A stretch of 64,000 nucleotides of DNA from Prevotella sp. (GTDB lineage Bacteria > Bacteroidota > Bacteroidia > Bacteroidales > Bacteroidaceae): assembly GCA_017430675.1 (NCBI GenBank), contig JAFRMM010000195.1, positions 1 through 64,000 of the forward strand, given 5' to 3'. Position 1 is the first letter of the stretch. Each line of letters opens with the position of its first letter. The position numbers and the translations under genes are program-made. The notes under the pieces were generated by a model. That model was given only the letters and a program-made list of their open reading frames with translations, was not told where the DNA came from and made no database searches. Below are positions 8,573-17,586 of this stretch, piece after piece.

Positions 8573-9491
8573 ATTATCCATTATCACCATCAATTACAAC
8601 GGGCTGAAAGACACCTGTGCATTGATTGAGACCATCCCCTTCAATGACAAAATGGAGGTGATTGTAGTAGATAATGCATCAAAAAGTGATGAAGCAACAG
8701 AGATAGAACGGCAATTCCCCAATGTTACGGTTATCAGAAGTGAAAAGAATCTCGGCTATGCAGGTGGCAACAACTTAGGTATTCAGGCAGCACATGGAAG
8801 ATACCTCTTCATCATCAATAACGACACTGTTTTCAAGGAATTCCATGTTCAGTCACTGATTGACAGATTAGACTCTGCTCCCAATATTGGTATTGTCTGC
8901 CCCAAGATACGCTTTGCCTGGGGTAATCATCCTATTCAATATGCTGGTTACACCCCTCTTTCCAGGGTCACCGTTCGGAATCAGGCCATTGGCTTTGGTG
9001 AAGAAGACAAAGGCCAATACGAGGAAGCCCACCCTACGCCCTACGCCCATGGGGCTGCTATGCTCATCAAACGGGAGGCAATTGACAAGGTGGGTGTCAT
9101 GCCTGAATGCTATTTCCTCTATTATGAGGAATTGGACTGGTCTATGATGTTCACAAGGGCTGGTTATCAAATCTGGTATGAACCAAAATGCACGATCTAC
9201 CACAAGGAAAGTCAGGCCACTGGCCAAAACAGTCCGCTTCGTACCTATTATATTACGCGCAACAGACCACTGCTCGTTAAAAGAAACTACAAAGGCATTA
9301 ATAAATGGCTAGCATACTGTTATTTGATTGTCATAGTTGTTCCAAAAGATATTCTTAAACACGCTATTTACGGCGATTGGAGGTTACTATCAGCCACATC
9401 ACGTGGTATCCGCGACTTCATTTTCAATGTTCCGCTCGAGCATTGCTCGCTTGCTACCAACGGGACGCAAGAATCTTCATCAAAAATATAA
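8556..9491 (+). CDS. GT2 glycosyltransferase, rhamnosyltransferase-like
   Basis: A 311-residue cytoplasmic family-2 glycosyltransferase. The nucleotide-sugar part begins LSIITINYNGLKDT; EKNLGYAGGNNLGI and the metal-binding NND (IINNDTVF, about residues 89-96) follow. GAAMLIKREAIDKVG and FLYYEELDWSMMFTRAGY match the rhamnosyl/galactofuranosyl type of GT2, with the EELDW acceptor-site acidic residues. It overlaps the polymerase gene by 17 bp in another frame. The ATG at 8556 is the only start that keeps the first beta strand. The sugar it transfers cannot be told from sequence. Confidence 0.88.
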   Translation: MHQECELSIITINYNGLKDTCALIETIPFNDKMEVIVVDNASKSDEATEIERQFPNVTVIRSEKNLGYAGGNNLGIQAAHGRYLFIINNDTVFKEFHVQSLIDRLDSAPNIGIVCPKIRFAWGNHPIQYAGYTPLSRVTVRNQAIGFGEEDKGQYEEAHPTPYAHGAAMLIKREAIDKVGVMPECYFLYYEELDWSMMFTRAGYQIWYEPKCTIYHKESQATGQNSPLRTYYITRNRPLLVKRNYKGINKWLAYCYLIVIVVPKDILKHAIYGDWRLLSATSRGIRDFIFNVPLEHCSLATNGTQESSSKI

Positions 9492-9496
9492 ATATC

Positions 9497-10642
9497 ATGG
9501 ATTTTTGGCTCATATTATATATCATAGACTGGTTCTTGTTCATTATGACAGCAGGAACGGTCCTGTATCTTGGTGTCTTTGCCGTTGCAGCATTGTTTAA
9601 TCGTAACAATGAAGCCCAGAAAGCCAAGAAACAAAACCGAATAGTCGTTCTGATACCTGCTCATAAACAGGATGATGTCATAGAGCAGACTGTCATTTCT
9701 GTATTAAGTCAGGCTTATCCACAGCGTATGTTTGATATAACTGTCATTTCCGATCATCAGAGCGAAATGACCAATATGCGTCTGGCACAATACCCTATTA
9801 CGCTCCTGACCCCTGACTTTGCTGAGAGTACTAAGGCGAAGTCACTCCAATATGCCATCCTGAACCTCCCTGAGTTTAAGATTTACGACATCGCGTTGAT
9901 TTTGGATGCCGACAATATTGTAGAGCAGGATTTCCTCATGAAAGTGAACGATGCTTTTGAGACAGCAGCCACCAAAGCCATCCAGATGCACTGTATTTCA
10001 AGAAACAGAGATACGGCTACCGCGCGTATGGATGCCATTTTCGAGGAAATCAACAATGCTATTTTCCGCCGTGGCCATATCAACTTAGGCATATCCTCAG
10101 CCTTGGCGGGTTCTGGTACAGCATACGATTTTGCATGGTTTAAAACCAATGTCATGAAGGCCAGAACGGCTGGTGAAGACAAGGAATTAGAGGCGCTCTT
10201 ATTACGTCAGGAATATTTCATTGACTACTTTGATGACATTTTTGTTTATGGTGAGAAGAAGCGCACCACGATCAAGTTGAACGAACAGCGTGGACGTTGG
10301 GCAGCCCAACAATTCCAGAATCTTTTGCGAAACATCAAGTTTCTCCCTGGTGCCATCTTCAGGAAGCAATACGACTTGGCAGACAAAATTATCCAATGGA
10401 TGCTGATTCCTCGCACCACTATGGTGGGTATCATCATGCTTATGAGTGTTGTCCTGCCATTCATATACCTTACCATGGCCCTTAAATGGTGGATTCTTGG
10501 TTCCATCGCCCTATTTGTTTTTGCCATAGCCACACCAGACTACTTGGTTGATGAGATGTGGGACAAGACTTTCCTGCGCTCTCCTTTCGTCAGTCTCTGG
10601 CGTATTTTCAACATTAAACTACTAAAAAGAACAAAAAAGTGA
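9497..10642 (+). CDS. Membrane GT2 glycosyltransferase, first of a tandem pair
   Basis: A 381-residue processive-type GT2 enzyme. One N-terminal helix (WLILYIIDWFLFIMTAG) precedes the catalytic domain, and two C-terminal helices follow near 310-350. The catalytic signs are DADN near 137 (IALILDADNIVEQDF), TAGEDKELEALLL with the acidic base, and QRGRW as the QxxRW motif. The frame is open upstream to 9377, but that would overlap the previous gene deeply; ATG 9497 lies 5 bp after its stop and opens the membrane helix, so I use it. The next gene is a clear paralogue, and the stop here overlaps its GTG start in GTGA. Confidence 0.85.
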   Translation: MDFWLILYIIDWFLFIMTAGTVLYLGVFAVAALFNRNNEAQKAKKQNRIVVLIPAHKQDDVIEQTVISVLSQAYPQRMFDITVISDHQSEMTNMRLAQYPITLLTPDFAESTKAKSLQYAILNLPEFKIYDIALILDADNIVEQDFLMKVNDAFETAATKAIQMHCISRNRDTATARMDAIFEEINNAIFRRGHINLGISSALAGSGTAYDFAWFKTNVMKARTAGEDKELEALLLRQEYFIDYFDDIFVYGEKKRTTIKLNEQRGRWAAQQFQNLLRNIKFLPGAIFRKQYDLADKIIQWMLIPRTTMVGIIMLMSVVLPFIYLTMALKWWILGSIALFVFAIATPDYLVDEMWDKTFLRSPFVSLWRIFNIKLLKRTKK

Positions 10643-11811
10643 TTTGGTCTATTATACATACCTGCGAGATCGTATTGTGGTGTATCATCGCCTGTTCTGT
10701 GGCATACGTCGTATTCTTTGCCATCATCTCATTATTTTACGACAAAGAAGATCGAATAGCCATTCATGCGGCTGCACTCAAAGAGAAAATGGCGCGTTTC
10801 CTGATTCTCTATCCTGCCTACAAAGAGGATCGTGTCATCATCAATGCCGTAGAACAGTTTCTTTTACAGGACTACCCATCAGACCTCTATACTGTTGCGG
10901 TTATTTCTGATCACATGCAACCAGAGACTAACGGCATTCTCAAGAAGATGCCCATTACTCTGCTAACGCCTACATTTGAAAAGAGTTCCAAGGCCAAGGC
11001 TATGCAATATGCCATCAATGAGGTACAGGGAGACTTTGACAATGTAGTCATCTTAGATGCCGACAATGTGGTACGACCAGACTTCCTGTCCCAGTTAAAT
11101 ATCCTATGTACGATTTATGATGCCATCCAGTGCCACCGTTGTGCCAAGAATGCCAACAACGACGTAGCCGTTCTGGATGGAGCCAGCGAGGAAATCAACA
11201 ATACCATCTTCCGTAAAGCCCATAATCGCTTAGGGCTATCATCTGCCCTGATTGGCTCTGGCATGTGTTTTAAATACGATTTGTTTAAGAAAAATGTTTT
11301 CGAATTAAAGACTGCTGGTGAAGATCGCGAGATGGAGGCTTTACTGCTTCAGCAGGAGGTATTCATCAAATACGCACCAGACATCCATGTCTTCGATGAG
11401 AAGGTGAGTAATCAGGATAATTTCCAGCGTCAGCGCATGCGTTGGATGACAGCCCAGATACAAAGTCTGCTCAGTAATCTTCCTAAAATACCCCATGCCA
11501 TCATCCATGGGAATATCAACTTCGTAGATAAAACCATTCAACAAGCCTTAATACCCCGCTCCATCCTGATCGTCCTTTTAGCGGGTATCTCCATTCTGAT
11601 GACAGTGATTGTGCCCGATTGGTGCGAGAAGTGGTGGATTCTCTTTGGCCTGTTAGCCATATCACTGTTTATTGCACTCCCCAGCCAGTTGCGTTTCCGT
11701 TCCTTTGCCAAGGTCCTTGCCATCCCCGGATTAGTGTTGAGGATGCTGAAGAATGTCCTGCATATCGATCATAAGAATACCGATTTCATCCATACGGAAC
11801 ATACGACATGA
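10639..11811 (+). CDS. Membrane GT2 glycosyltransferase, second of a tandem pair
   Basis: A 390-residue paralogue of the preceding protein with the same order of parts: N-terminal helix, DADN (VVILDADNVVRPDF), EEINNTIFRKAHNRLG, TAGEDREMEALLL, then QRMRW for the QxxRW motif and two C-terminal helices. Such enzymes build or extend a glycan at the cytoplasmic face. Translation most likely starts at the GTG that overlaps the upstream stop by 4 bp, implying coupling. Its own stop overlaps the flippase ATG in ATGA. Sequence identity to its neighbour is moderate and spread over the whole length, so the duplication is old. Confidence 0.85.
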   Translation: MIWSIIHTCEIVLWCIIACSVAYVVFFAIISLFYDKEDRIAIHAAALKEKMARFLILYPAYKEDRVIINAVEQFLLQDYPSDLYTVAVISDHMQPETNGILKKMPITLLTPTFEKSSKAKAMQYAINEVQGDFDNVVILDADNVVRPDFLSQLNILCTIYDAIQCHRCAKNANNDVAVLDGASEEINNTIFRKAHNRLGLSSALIGSGMCFKYDLFKKNVFELKTAGEDREMEALLLQQEVFIKYAPDIHVFDEKVSNQDNFQRQRMRWMTAQIQSLLSNLPKIPHAIIHGNINFVDKTIQQALIPRSILIVLLAGISILMTVIVPDWCEKWWILFGLLAISLFIALPSQLRFRSFAKVLAIPGLVLRMLKNVLHIDHKNTDFIHTEHTT

Positions 11812-13367
11812 GTGAGCGGGTGCATAGAAGCGTGATGAACATCAAAGTGGGAATGATCTTCTACATTCTCTCGTTGTTCCTCGCCTTCTTTTCACGAAAG
11901 ATCTTCTTAGACTGTCTTGGCGCTGAGTTTATCGGCCTGACAGGTATGCTCATGAACATCATGACGTTCCTCAGCGTGGCAGAATTAGGCATAGGTACCA
12001 GCATAGTCTATTTCCTCTATAAGCCGCTTCAAGAGGATAACCATGAGAAGATCAACGAAGTGATGTCAATGCTGGCTTTTCTCTATCGTTGTATCGGAGC
12101 CACCATTGGAGTCCTTGGTCTTATAGTGAGCCTTTTCTTCCCATGGTGGTTTGACAATCTGACGACCGGACTTCCTCTGGTTTATTTTGCTTTTTACTCC
12201 TTCTTGGCATCTTCAGTAGCGGGCTACGTATATAACTACAGACAGTTATTGGTCAGTGCTAATCAGAAACAATATCTGGTGAGTGCCTATTTCCAGACTA
12301 TTAGCATAGCCCAAAGCGTTACCCAGATCATATTAGCCTACTGTTACCGTAATCTATGGCTATGGGTGGTCGTTGGCCTGATTTTTACTATTATAGGCAT
12401 CATCGTTTTCAACTATCGGATCCGCCAACTGTACCCCTGGCTCAGTATCAACTTGAAAAATGGTCGCGAGAATCTGAAGAAATACCCGGAGGTCCTGAGG
12501 AAGACCCGTCAGATATTTATTCAGAAGATGAAGGACTTCATCCTTTATCATAGTGACGAGATCATGGTGGGTATGTTCGTATCTGTCATTAAGGTTGCCT
12601 ACTATGGCAATTATACCATGATTGTCAACAAACTTGTCTATTTAGTCAATATCCTATCCGAAGGTCTGAGTGCCGGTGTTGGGAACCTGTTAGCCGAGGG
12701 GAACGAGAACAACATCATGAAAGTCTATTGGGAACTGACGGCAACACGTTTTTTACTGTTAGGCTTTGTTATCTTCTCCCTGTTGATGTTCCTCCAGCCC
12801 TTCTTAGGCTGCTGGCTGGGACAACAGTATCAATTGAGCGAAGTGATTGTCTATCTACTCATATTCAACCTGTTTACTCGTTTACAGCCTGCGGCAGTTT
12901 ATATTTTCTTAGGGTCTGCAGGGTTATTCTCTGATGTCTGGGCAAATTGGGCTGAATTGATCATTAATCTTACTGTCACCCTGTTGCTTGCTCCCACCTA
13001 TGGCATCGTTGGTATTTTATTAGGAAAGATTATCAGTTATTTCTTTATCAGTGTCTTTTGGAAACCTTACTATCTCTTTTCGCAGGGATTCCACAAAAGT
13101 GTATGGATCTTCTGGCGAGGCATGGTTCCCTATTACATTCTCTTTGCTGTTTTTTCTGTTCTTACGCTGTGGCTCAAATATGCCATCATCGAGAAACATG
13201 CTGGCACAATGCTGTCATTAGTAGTCTATGGTGCAGCAACTTATATCCCACTGCTTATTGTCTATTTCCTGACACTTTTCCAGTTCACCACTGGCATGAA
13301 GTATTTCGTTGCGCGCAAGCCTACCATTTATAAGATTCTCCAACGTATATCATTTAATAATAAGTAA
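11808..13367 (+). CDS. wzx: Polysaccharide flippase (Wzx/MATE-like)
   Basis: A 519-residue inner-membrane protein with about 12-14 hydrophobic helices. The N-terminal pattern (LSLFLAFFSRKIFLDCLG, then FIGLTGMLMNIMTFLSVAEL, GIGTSIVYFLYKPL) is characteristic of polysaccharide-biosynthesis flippases of the MOP superfamily. It would move the lipid-linked repeat unit to the periplasmic face for the polymerase encoded upstream. Its ATG overlaps the stop of the preceding glycosyltransferase by 4 bp and the next gene begins 2 bp after its stop. Length and topology are normal for the family. Confidence 0.85.
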   Translation: MSERVHRSVMNIKVGMIFYILSLFLAFFSRKIFLDCLGAEFIGLTGMLMNIMTFLSVAELGIGTSIVYFLYKPLQEDNHEKINEVMSMLAFLYRCIGATIGVLGLIVSLFFPWWFDNLTTGLPLVYFAFYSFLASSVAGYVYNYRQLLVSANQKQYLVSAYFQTISIAQSVTQIILAYCYRNLWLWVVVGLIFTIIGIIVFNYRIRQLYPWLSINLKNGRENLKKYPEVLRKTRQIFIQKMKDFILYHSDEIMVGMFVSVIKVAYYGNYTMIVNKLVYLVNILSEGLSAGVGNLLAEGNENNIMKVYWELTATRFLLLGFVIFSLLMFLQPFLGCWLGQQYQLSEVIVYLLIFNLFTRLQPAAVYIFLGSAGLFSDVWANWAELIINLTVTLLLAPTYGIVGILLGKIISYFFISVFWKPYYLFSQGFHKSVWIFWRGMVPYYILFAVFSVLTLWLKYAIIEKHAGTMLSLVVYGAATYIPLLIVYFLTLFQFTTGMKYFVARKPTIYKILQRISFNNK

Positions 13368-13369
13368 GA

Positions 13370-14296
13370 ATGAAATCTGTCGTTGTCTTTTTCCCTTATT
13401 TTGGCACCCTGCCTTCACAATACAAGATGTGGCGAGCCTCAGCACTCCGCAACCCAGATATAGACTTCCTGTTTTTTACAGACTGTGATGTGGAGCCAGC
13501 CAAGAATATTATGGTACATAAGATGACCTTTGCCGATTACAGGCAGATGGTACAGGAAAAATTCGATTTCCCTATCGTCCTTGACCGTCCATATAAGATA
13601 TGCGACTATCGCCCTGCTTTTGCCTATATATTCTCTGATTACATAAAAGGTTACGACTTCTGGGGCTGGGGCGACTTGGATGTTGTCTATGGTGACATTC
13701 GTCATTTTATGACCGACGGCGTATTATCCCGTTACAAGATGATCAGTGGCTTTGGACATTTCACGCTTTACCACAATGACGATTATACCAACACCTTCTT
13801 TATGAAGGAAGTTGATGGATACGTCAGTTATAAAGATGCCTTTACGAAAAAGAAATCAGCCTATTTCGACGAATACGACTACAAGGGGTTTGGTGACAAG
13901 TGGCGTGGCTGTCATCCAGAAGACTGCTGGCTCGAATGGCCTTTCGATAACATCTCCCGTCCTAAGGAGGCTTATCATTTCTGTAGTCTGAACCGGGGAT
14001 GGAAACAGGTGGTTTTTGAGCATATCGACAACAAACTGTATATGCTACGGTTCAACCACGGCCAGTTAGAGAAAAGAGAATCCCTTTATGCCCATTTCCA
14101 GCATCGGGGATTCATGAAGGACCATGTCACAGACTACAGTCATTTCCTGGTAACCCCCAGAGCCGTCATTGACTATCCCAAGCATTTCATCAACCTCCGA
14201 CTTCGTTACTTTTGTCGCGACCAATCACTGATGACCAAATACTACCAATGGAAAGACCGCATCATCTGGAAATTAGGCAAAAGTAAAATGAAATAA
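13370..14296 (+). CDS. DUF6625-like putative glycosyltransferase
   Basis: A 308-residue soluble protein. FWGWGDLDVVYGD (near residues 98-110) looks like the DxD region of a nucleotide-sugar transferase, and the opening VVVFFPYFGTLPSQYKMW resembles the first Rossmann strand of DUF6625 proteins, which occur in polysaccharide loci. Many aromatic residues line the central part (YDFWGWGD, FGHFTLYHNDDY). The call comes from family resemblance remembered rather than searched. It follows the flippase by 2 bp and precedes a GT4 gene, so a role in assembling the repeat unit is likely. The donor sugar is unknown. Confidence 0.7.
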   Translation: MKSVVVFFPYFGTLPSQYKMWRASALRNPDIDFLFFTDCDVEPAKNIMVHKMTFADYRQMVQEKFDFPIVLDRPYKICDYRPAFAYIFSDYIKGYDFWGWGDLDVVYGDIRHFMTDGVLSRYKMISGFGHFTLYHNDDYTNTFFMKEVDGYVSYKDAFTKKKSAYFDEYDYKGFGDKWRGCHPEDCWLEWPFDNISRPKEAYHFCSLNRGWKQVVFEHIDNKLYMLRFNHGQLEKRESLYAHFQHRGFMKDHVTDYSHFLVTPRAVIDYPKHFINLRLRYFCRDQSLMTKYYQWKDRIIWKLGKSKMK

Positions 14297-14305
14297 TTAC
14301 AAATT

Positions 14306-15481
14306 ATGAAGATAGCGATTCTAACCTGTGGCATGCTCCCCATTCCTGCCGTGCAAGGAGGAGCGGTGGAGAATCTGATTGATTTCTATCTGGATTATAA
14401 TAGCAGGAAGAAATTGCACGATATGACCGTATATAGCCCATGGGATCCTCAGGTCAAGAAAGAGGTTGCACTTGCCTCTGATGTCAATCACTACGTCTAT
14501 ATAGATGTCACAAGTCTCAAAGCCAGAATAGCAAGAAAAATGTATGGCCACCTCCATTCGGGTGAGTACTACAACTATTTCATTGAATATTATTTTGAAA
14601 AGGTCTATGCAAAACTCAAGAAGCAGGAATATGACTATATCCTATTGGAGAACTGCCCAGGCTATGCCTATAAACTCTCTCAAAGAGGATATCAGAACCT
14701 CATCCTACACCTTCATAATGAGTTGCTTCATTCGCAGTCACGCTATCACGATGTCATATTCAACGCCCTTACAAAGATACTGACTGTCTCTGACTATATC
14801 AAGGGAAGGGTTGCCAGTATCCAGCCAAGCAGCAAGATACAGACCATCCACAACGGTATCGACCTAAGAAAATTCTCCCCTAAGGCTATCTCCTCCGTCA
14901 GCCGCAAAGCATTAGGTTTCTCTGAGGATGACTTTGTCATCGTATATAGTGGTCGCATTAATAAAGAGAAAGGTGTCTCCGAGTTGATAGATGCCTTGCT
15001 CCAACTCAGAGGCACTCCGCAGATCAGATTAATGATCCTGGGCAGTTCTTTCTTTGACAATGCAAAGAATGAGGATGCATTTATTCGTTCATTGAAAGAC
15101 AAGGCGAAGGCTATCGAAGACAGAATCGTCTTTACAGGTTTCATTCCATACCATCAGGTGCCAGATTACCTGCAGTTAGCAGATATTGCCGTCTTACCGT
15201 CTATGTGGGAAGAGCCTTTCGGTCTGACAGTTGTTGAGGCGATGGCAGCAGGTCTGCCGCTGATCACTACGAGAAGCGGTGGCATTCCTGAGATCTGTGA
15301 GGGCGTAGCCACCATCGTCGAAAAAGACAATATCATCAACAACCTTACCTCTGCCATCCTCGACCTCTATGGGCATCCGGAAAAGCGGAAACAAATGGCG
15401 GAAGCATCCCTTGAACGTGCCAGACTCTTTGACAAAGAGACCTATGCAAAGAATTTCTTCGTAGCGTTAGAGAGTCTCTGA
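14306..15481 (+). CDS. GT4 glycosyltransferase, last gene of the main operon
   Basis: A 391-residue retaining glycosyltransferase with GT-B fold. The N-terminal glycine-rich loop is GMLPIPAVQGGAVENL, the interdomain VIVYSGRINKEKGV starts the donor-binding domain, and the E-x7-E donor motif reads EEPFGLTVVEAMAAGLP near residues 299-315. It begins 9 bp after the DUF6625-like gene and is the last plus-strand gene before the gene order turns around. A 27-bp gap separates it from the convergent acyltransferase; no strong terminator hairpin is visible there. Confidence 0.88.
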   Translation: MKIAILTCGMLPIPAVQGGAVENLIDFYLDYNSRKKLHDMTVYSPWDPQVKKEVALASDVNHYVYIDVTSLKARIARKMYGHLHSGEYYNYFIEYYFEKVYAKLKKQEYDYILLENCPGYAYKLSQRGYQNLILHLHNELLHSQSRYHDVIFNALTKILTVSDYIKGRVASIQPSSKIQTIHNGIDLRKFSPKAISSVSRKALGFSEDDFVIVYSGRINKEKGVSELIDALLQLRGTPQIRLMILGSSFFDNAKNEDAFIRSLKDKAKAIEDRIVFTGFIPYHQVPDYLQLADIAVLPSMWEEPFGLTVVEAMAAGLPLITTRSGGIPEICEGVATIVEKDNIINNLTSAILDLYGHPEKRKQMAEASLERARLFDKETYAKNFFVALESL

Positions 15482-15508
15482 CGACAAGATACGCTGGCAC
15501 ACCCCATA

Positions 15509-16507
15509 TCACTTCCTGCTGATCCTGTATTTCCCCACCAAAAGAGGGAAATACCTTTCTGCCATTGTGATCAATGGGATGAACAGCAAAACAATAACGG
15601 CAGCAAGGAATATATCAAGATATGATGCAGGAAGGAATACCCTGATCAAATCTATGAATAGCCTGTGAAATCCCAGTATGATGATTGTACCTCTTGAAAT
15701 GATAGTAATGGGCATTGATGCATGTCCAAGCAATTTGGAGACAGCAAAGATCATCATACTGCCAGCAACACCGCCCACAAGGAACCACAACATATCACCA
15801 CCATAATCACACTTATACATCGCAACATAGTTGTTGTTAAGGTCACTAAGCCAGACAAGGAGCAATCCGAAGACTACAGCAGACACGAGCGTCACCTTAT
15901 TGCTCCACCCGTTCAACAGACTCTTGAAGTGGCGTGCAAAAACTCCAAGCGCAAAGAACGGATAGGCTATGAATACGTCGATGACAGTATTTGGAGCATT
16001 CAGGAAAAACGGATAGCCAGACAAATCGGAATGATGATAGACGTATGCCAAGGACAGCATCACTGCTACAAGAGCATAAAACAATACTTTTGACGAACAG
16101 TACTGGAAAATGACCTTCAGTACCACCAGCGTCAGAATAAACCATAGGGCTCCATACCCGGAAACCATGCCAAACAGGACATTACGGACAAACCAGTAGA
16201 ACGTCTTCAACTCCAATGTCCCATCCAGGAACTGCAGGATACAGGCATAAATGAAATTGACAACAGCCATGATCAGCATGGGAACCACGAGGTTGTACCA
16301 CAATTTCTTCCAGAATATTCCCTGGTCACTCTCCTTCTTGCAGAGAATACCGGAAATGACAAAGAACAATGGAACATGAAACACGTATATCTGCTTCTCT
16401 CCAATGGAATAGAAATGACCCAAGACCATCAGATAAATGCCTAAGGCCTTCATCCAATCAATCCACTCCAATCTTTTGTTGGGTGTCGATGCCGCAGTCA
16501 TTCCCAT
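15509..16507 (-). CDS. Acyltransferase-3 family membrane protein
   Basis: A 332-residue integral membrane protein of the acyltransferase-3 (OafA/NodX-like) family, which moves acetyl or other acyl groups onto surface sugars. RLEWIDWMKALGIYLMVLGH near residues 12-31 carries the conserved catalytic-site histidine (GH), followed by VFHVPLFFVISG, and about ten hydrophobic helices. ATG 16505-16507 is 13 bp after the TupA-like gene, so the two are co-transcribed. A second in-frame ATG six bases later is equally possible. The N-terminus is most like that of the acyltransferase at 23992-25002. Confidence 0.85.
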   Translation of the reverse strand: MGMTAASTPNKRLEWIDWMKALGIYLMVLGHFYSIGEKQIYVFHVPLFFVISGILCKKESDQGIFWKKLWYNLVVPMLIMAVVNFIYACILQFLDGTLELKTFYWFVRNVLFGMVSGYGALWFILTLVVLKVIFQYCSSKVLFYALVAVMLSLAYVYHHSDLSGYPFFLNAPNTVIDVFIAYPFFALGVFARHFKSLLNGWSNKVTLVSAVVFGLLLVWLSDLNNNYVAMYKCDYGGDMLWFLVGGVAGSMMIFAVSKLLGHASMPITIISRGTIIILGFHRLFIDLIRVFLPASYLDIFLAAVIVLLFIPLITMAERYFPLLVGKYRISRK

Positions 16508-16520
16508 AAACAGCAGATTA

Positions 16521-17507
16521 CTACACTTCCGGCAGTTTGATCCTGTCGCCGATCATTCTCTGGAATTCCATGGTGAAGTGGTTGTTCATGCCAGAGAAGG
16601 CATAGAATGTCATCTCACCGAAATAGATCTTCCCCTTCACGTTGTACAGGTCAACTCTCACTTGAGGGAAGCCCTGGGCAATCTTCTCTGCTATTTCTAT
16701 CATCTTTTCCAGATTCTCCGGACGCGGCACGTTCTTATATGCTACGCCAGGGTCAGCCAGATACTGACGCATGGGCTGCCATGTATGGATGTCGTACAGA
16801 TCATAGACGGTCTTATGACCTCCACTGCCGCTTTCCAGACTGCGATCATAGCAAACCATATCATACTGGGCCTTGCCGTCTATGCATCTGATCTTGTGAT
16901 CGACAGTGGTCTCTGAGGAGAACTCCGAAGTGTTGTCCATCTCTATCAGACTTTCTGCCATCAACCGTGGCTTGATCGATGTATAGTGAGGCTCACAAGA
17001 GGCATAGCCATATCTCTTGGACACGCACTTTCCCAAGAAACCTAGCACTTTCTCCTTGTCCATCTTGCTCTTGTCGCGGATGATAACGGTACTGCCGCAA
17101 TCGTGGGTACATTTTAAGACGAACTTATCAGGGAGTTTGTCGAAGTCGATATCCTCCACACGATCCCATACACCATAGCATTCCGTGAGGATGTCCTTGA
17201 GTCCGAGGCTCTCAATATGCTTGCGCACCTCATACTTGTCCGTGTATTCCGTCCATTTTGAAGTGTCCGTCATCACCTCCATCCAAGTAACCTTCTCATT
17301 CAGTGTCCGCGGGTTCTTCCATGGGAATTTCTCCCTGTAAAAGCGGTTCCACTTCATCTCTATAGCCTTTTTGGGATCGGTATCAATCAATTGGTACCAT
17401 TGGTCCGTATGCTCAATGTTGTGGATGAAATACAATGCCTTGAGCGACCTGATGGGATGCAGCATGGATTTGAGCCGCAGCCGTGCCTTATAGGAAAGAG
17501 TACTCAT
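16521..17507 (-). CDS. TupA-like ATP-grasp protein
   Basis: A 328-residue soluble protein of the TupA/ATP-grasp-like glycosyltransferase group found in capsule loci. The opening WNRFYREKFPWKNPRTLNEK (about residues 52-71), then FVLKCTHDCGSTVIIRDKSK and, near the C-terminus, VRVDLYNVKGKIYFGEMTF match the family's nucleotide- and metal-binding blocks. TupA itself joins glutamate and glucuronate in teichuronopeptide. The open frame extends to 17546, but a TAtcTTTG promoter element lies at 17544-17551, so the first start inside the transcript is ATG 17507, which I use. The acyltransferase gene follows after 13 bp. Confidence 0.85.
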   Translation of the reverse strand: MSTLSYKARLRLKSMLHPIRSLKALYFIHNIEHTDQWYQLIDTDPKKAIEMKWNRFYREKFPWKNPRTLNEKVTWMEVMTDTSKWTEYTDKYEVRKHIESLGLKDILTECYGVWDRVEDIDFDKLPDKFVLKCTHDCGSTVIIRDKSKMDKEKVLGFLGKCVSKRYGYASCEPHYTSIKPRLMAESLIEMDNTSEFSSETTVDHKIRCIDGKAQYDMVCYDRSLESGSGGHKTVYDLYDIHTWQPMRQYLADPGVAYKNVPRPENLEKMIEIAEKIAQGFPQVRVDLYNVKGKIYFGEMTFYAFSGMNNHFTMEFQRMIGDRIKLPEV

Positions 17508-17543
17508 ATTTCCAAGTTTGTTTTGATTAGCATTTTCCAACTG

Positions 17544-17575
17544 CAAAGATAGAAGAAAATATTGACTTCTCCAAA
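17544..17575 (-). promoter_or_regulatory. Promoter of the TupA-like gene
   Basis: TAtcTTTG on the minus strand at 17544-17551, with TTTG at 17572-17575, 20 bp upstream: an exact match in both boxes and in spacing. It decides the start of the downstream gene, because the longer open frame would begin inside the -7 element. Confidence 0.8.
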
Positions 17576-17586
17576 CAATTCAGGAA

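Noticed and set aside
9377..9496. Longer N-terminus for the first membrane GT2 enzyme
   Set aside because: It would overlap the previous gene by over 110 bp; the ATG at 9497 follows that gene's stop and begins with the membrane helix.
15482..15508. Possible terminator between the main operon and the convergent acyltransferase
   Set aside because: No stable hairpin or T-run is present in the 27-bp gap.
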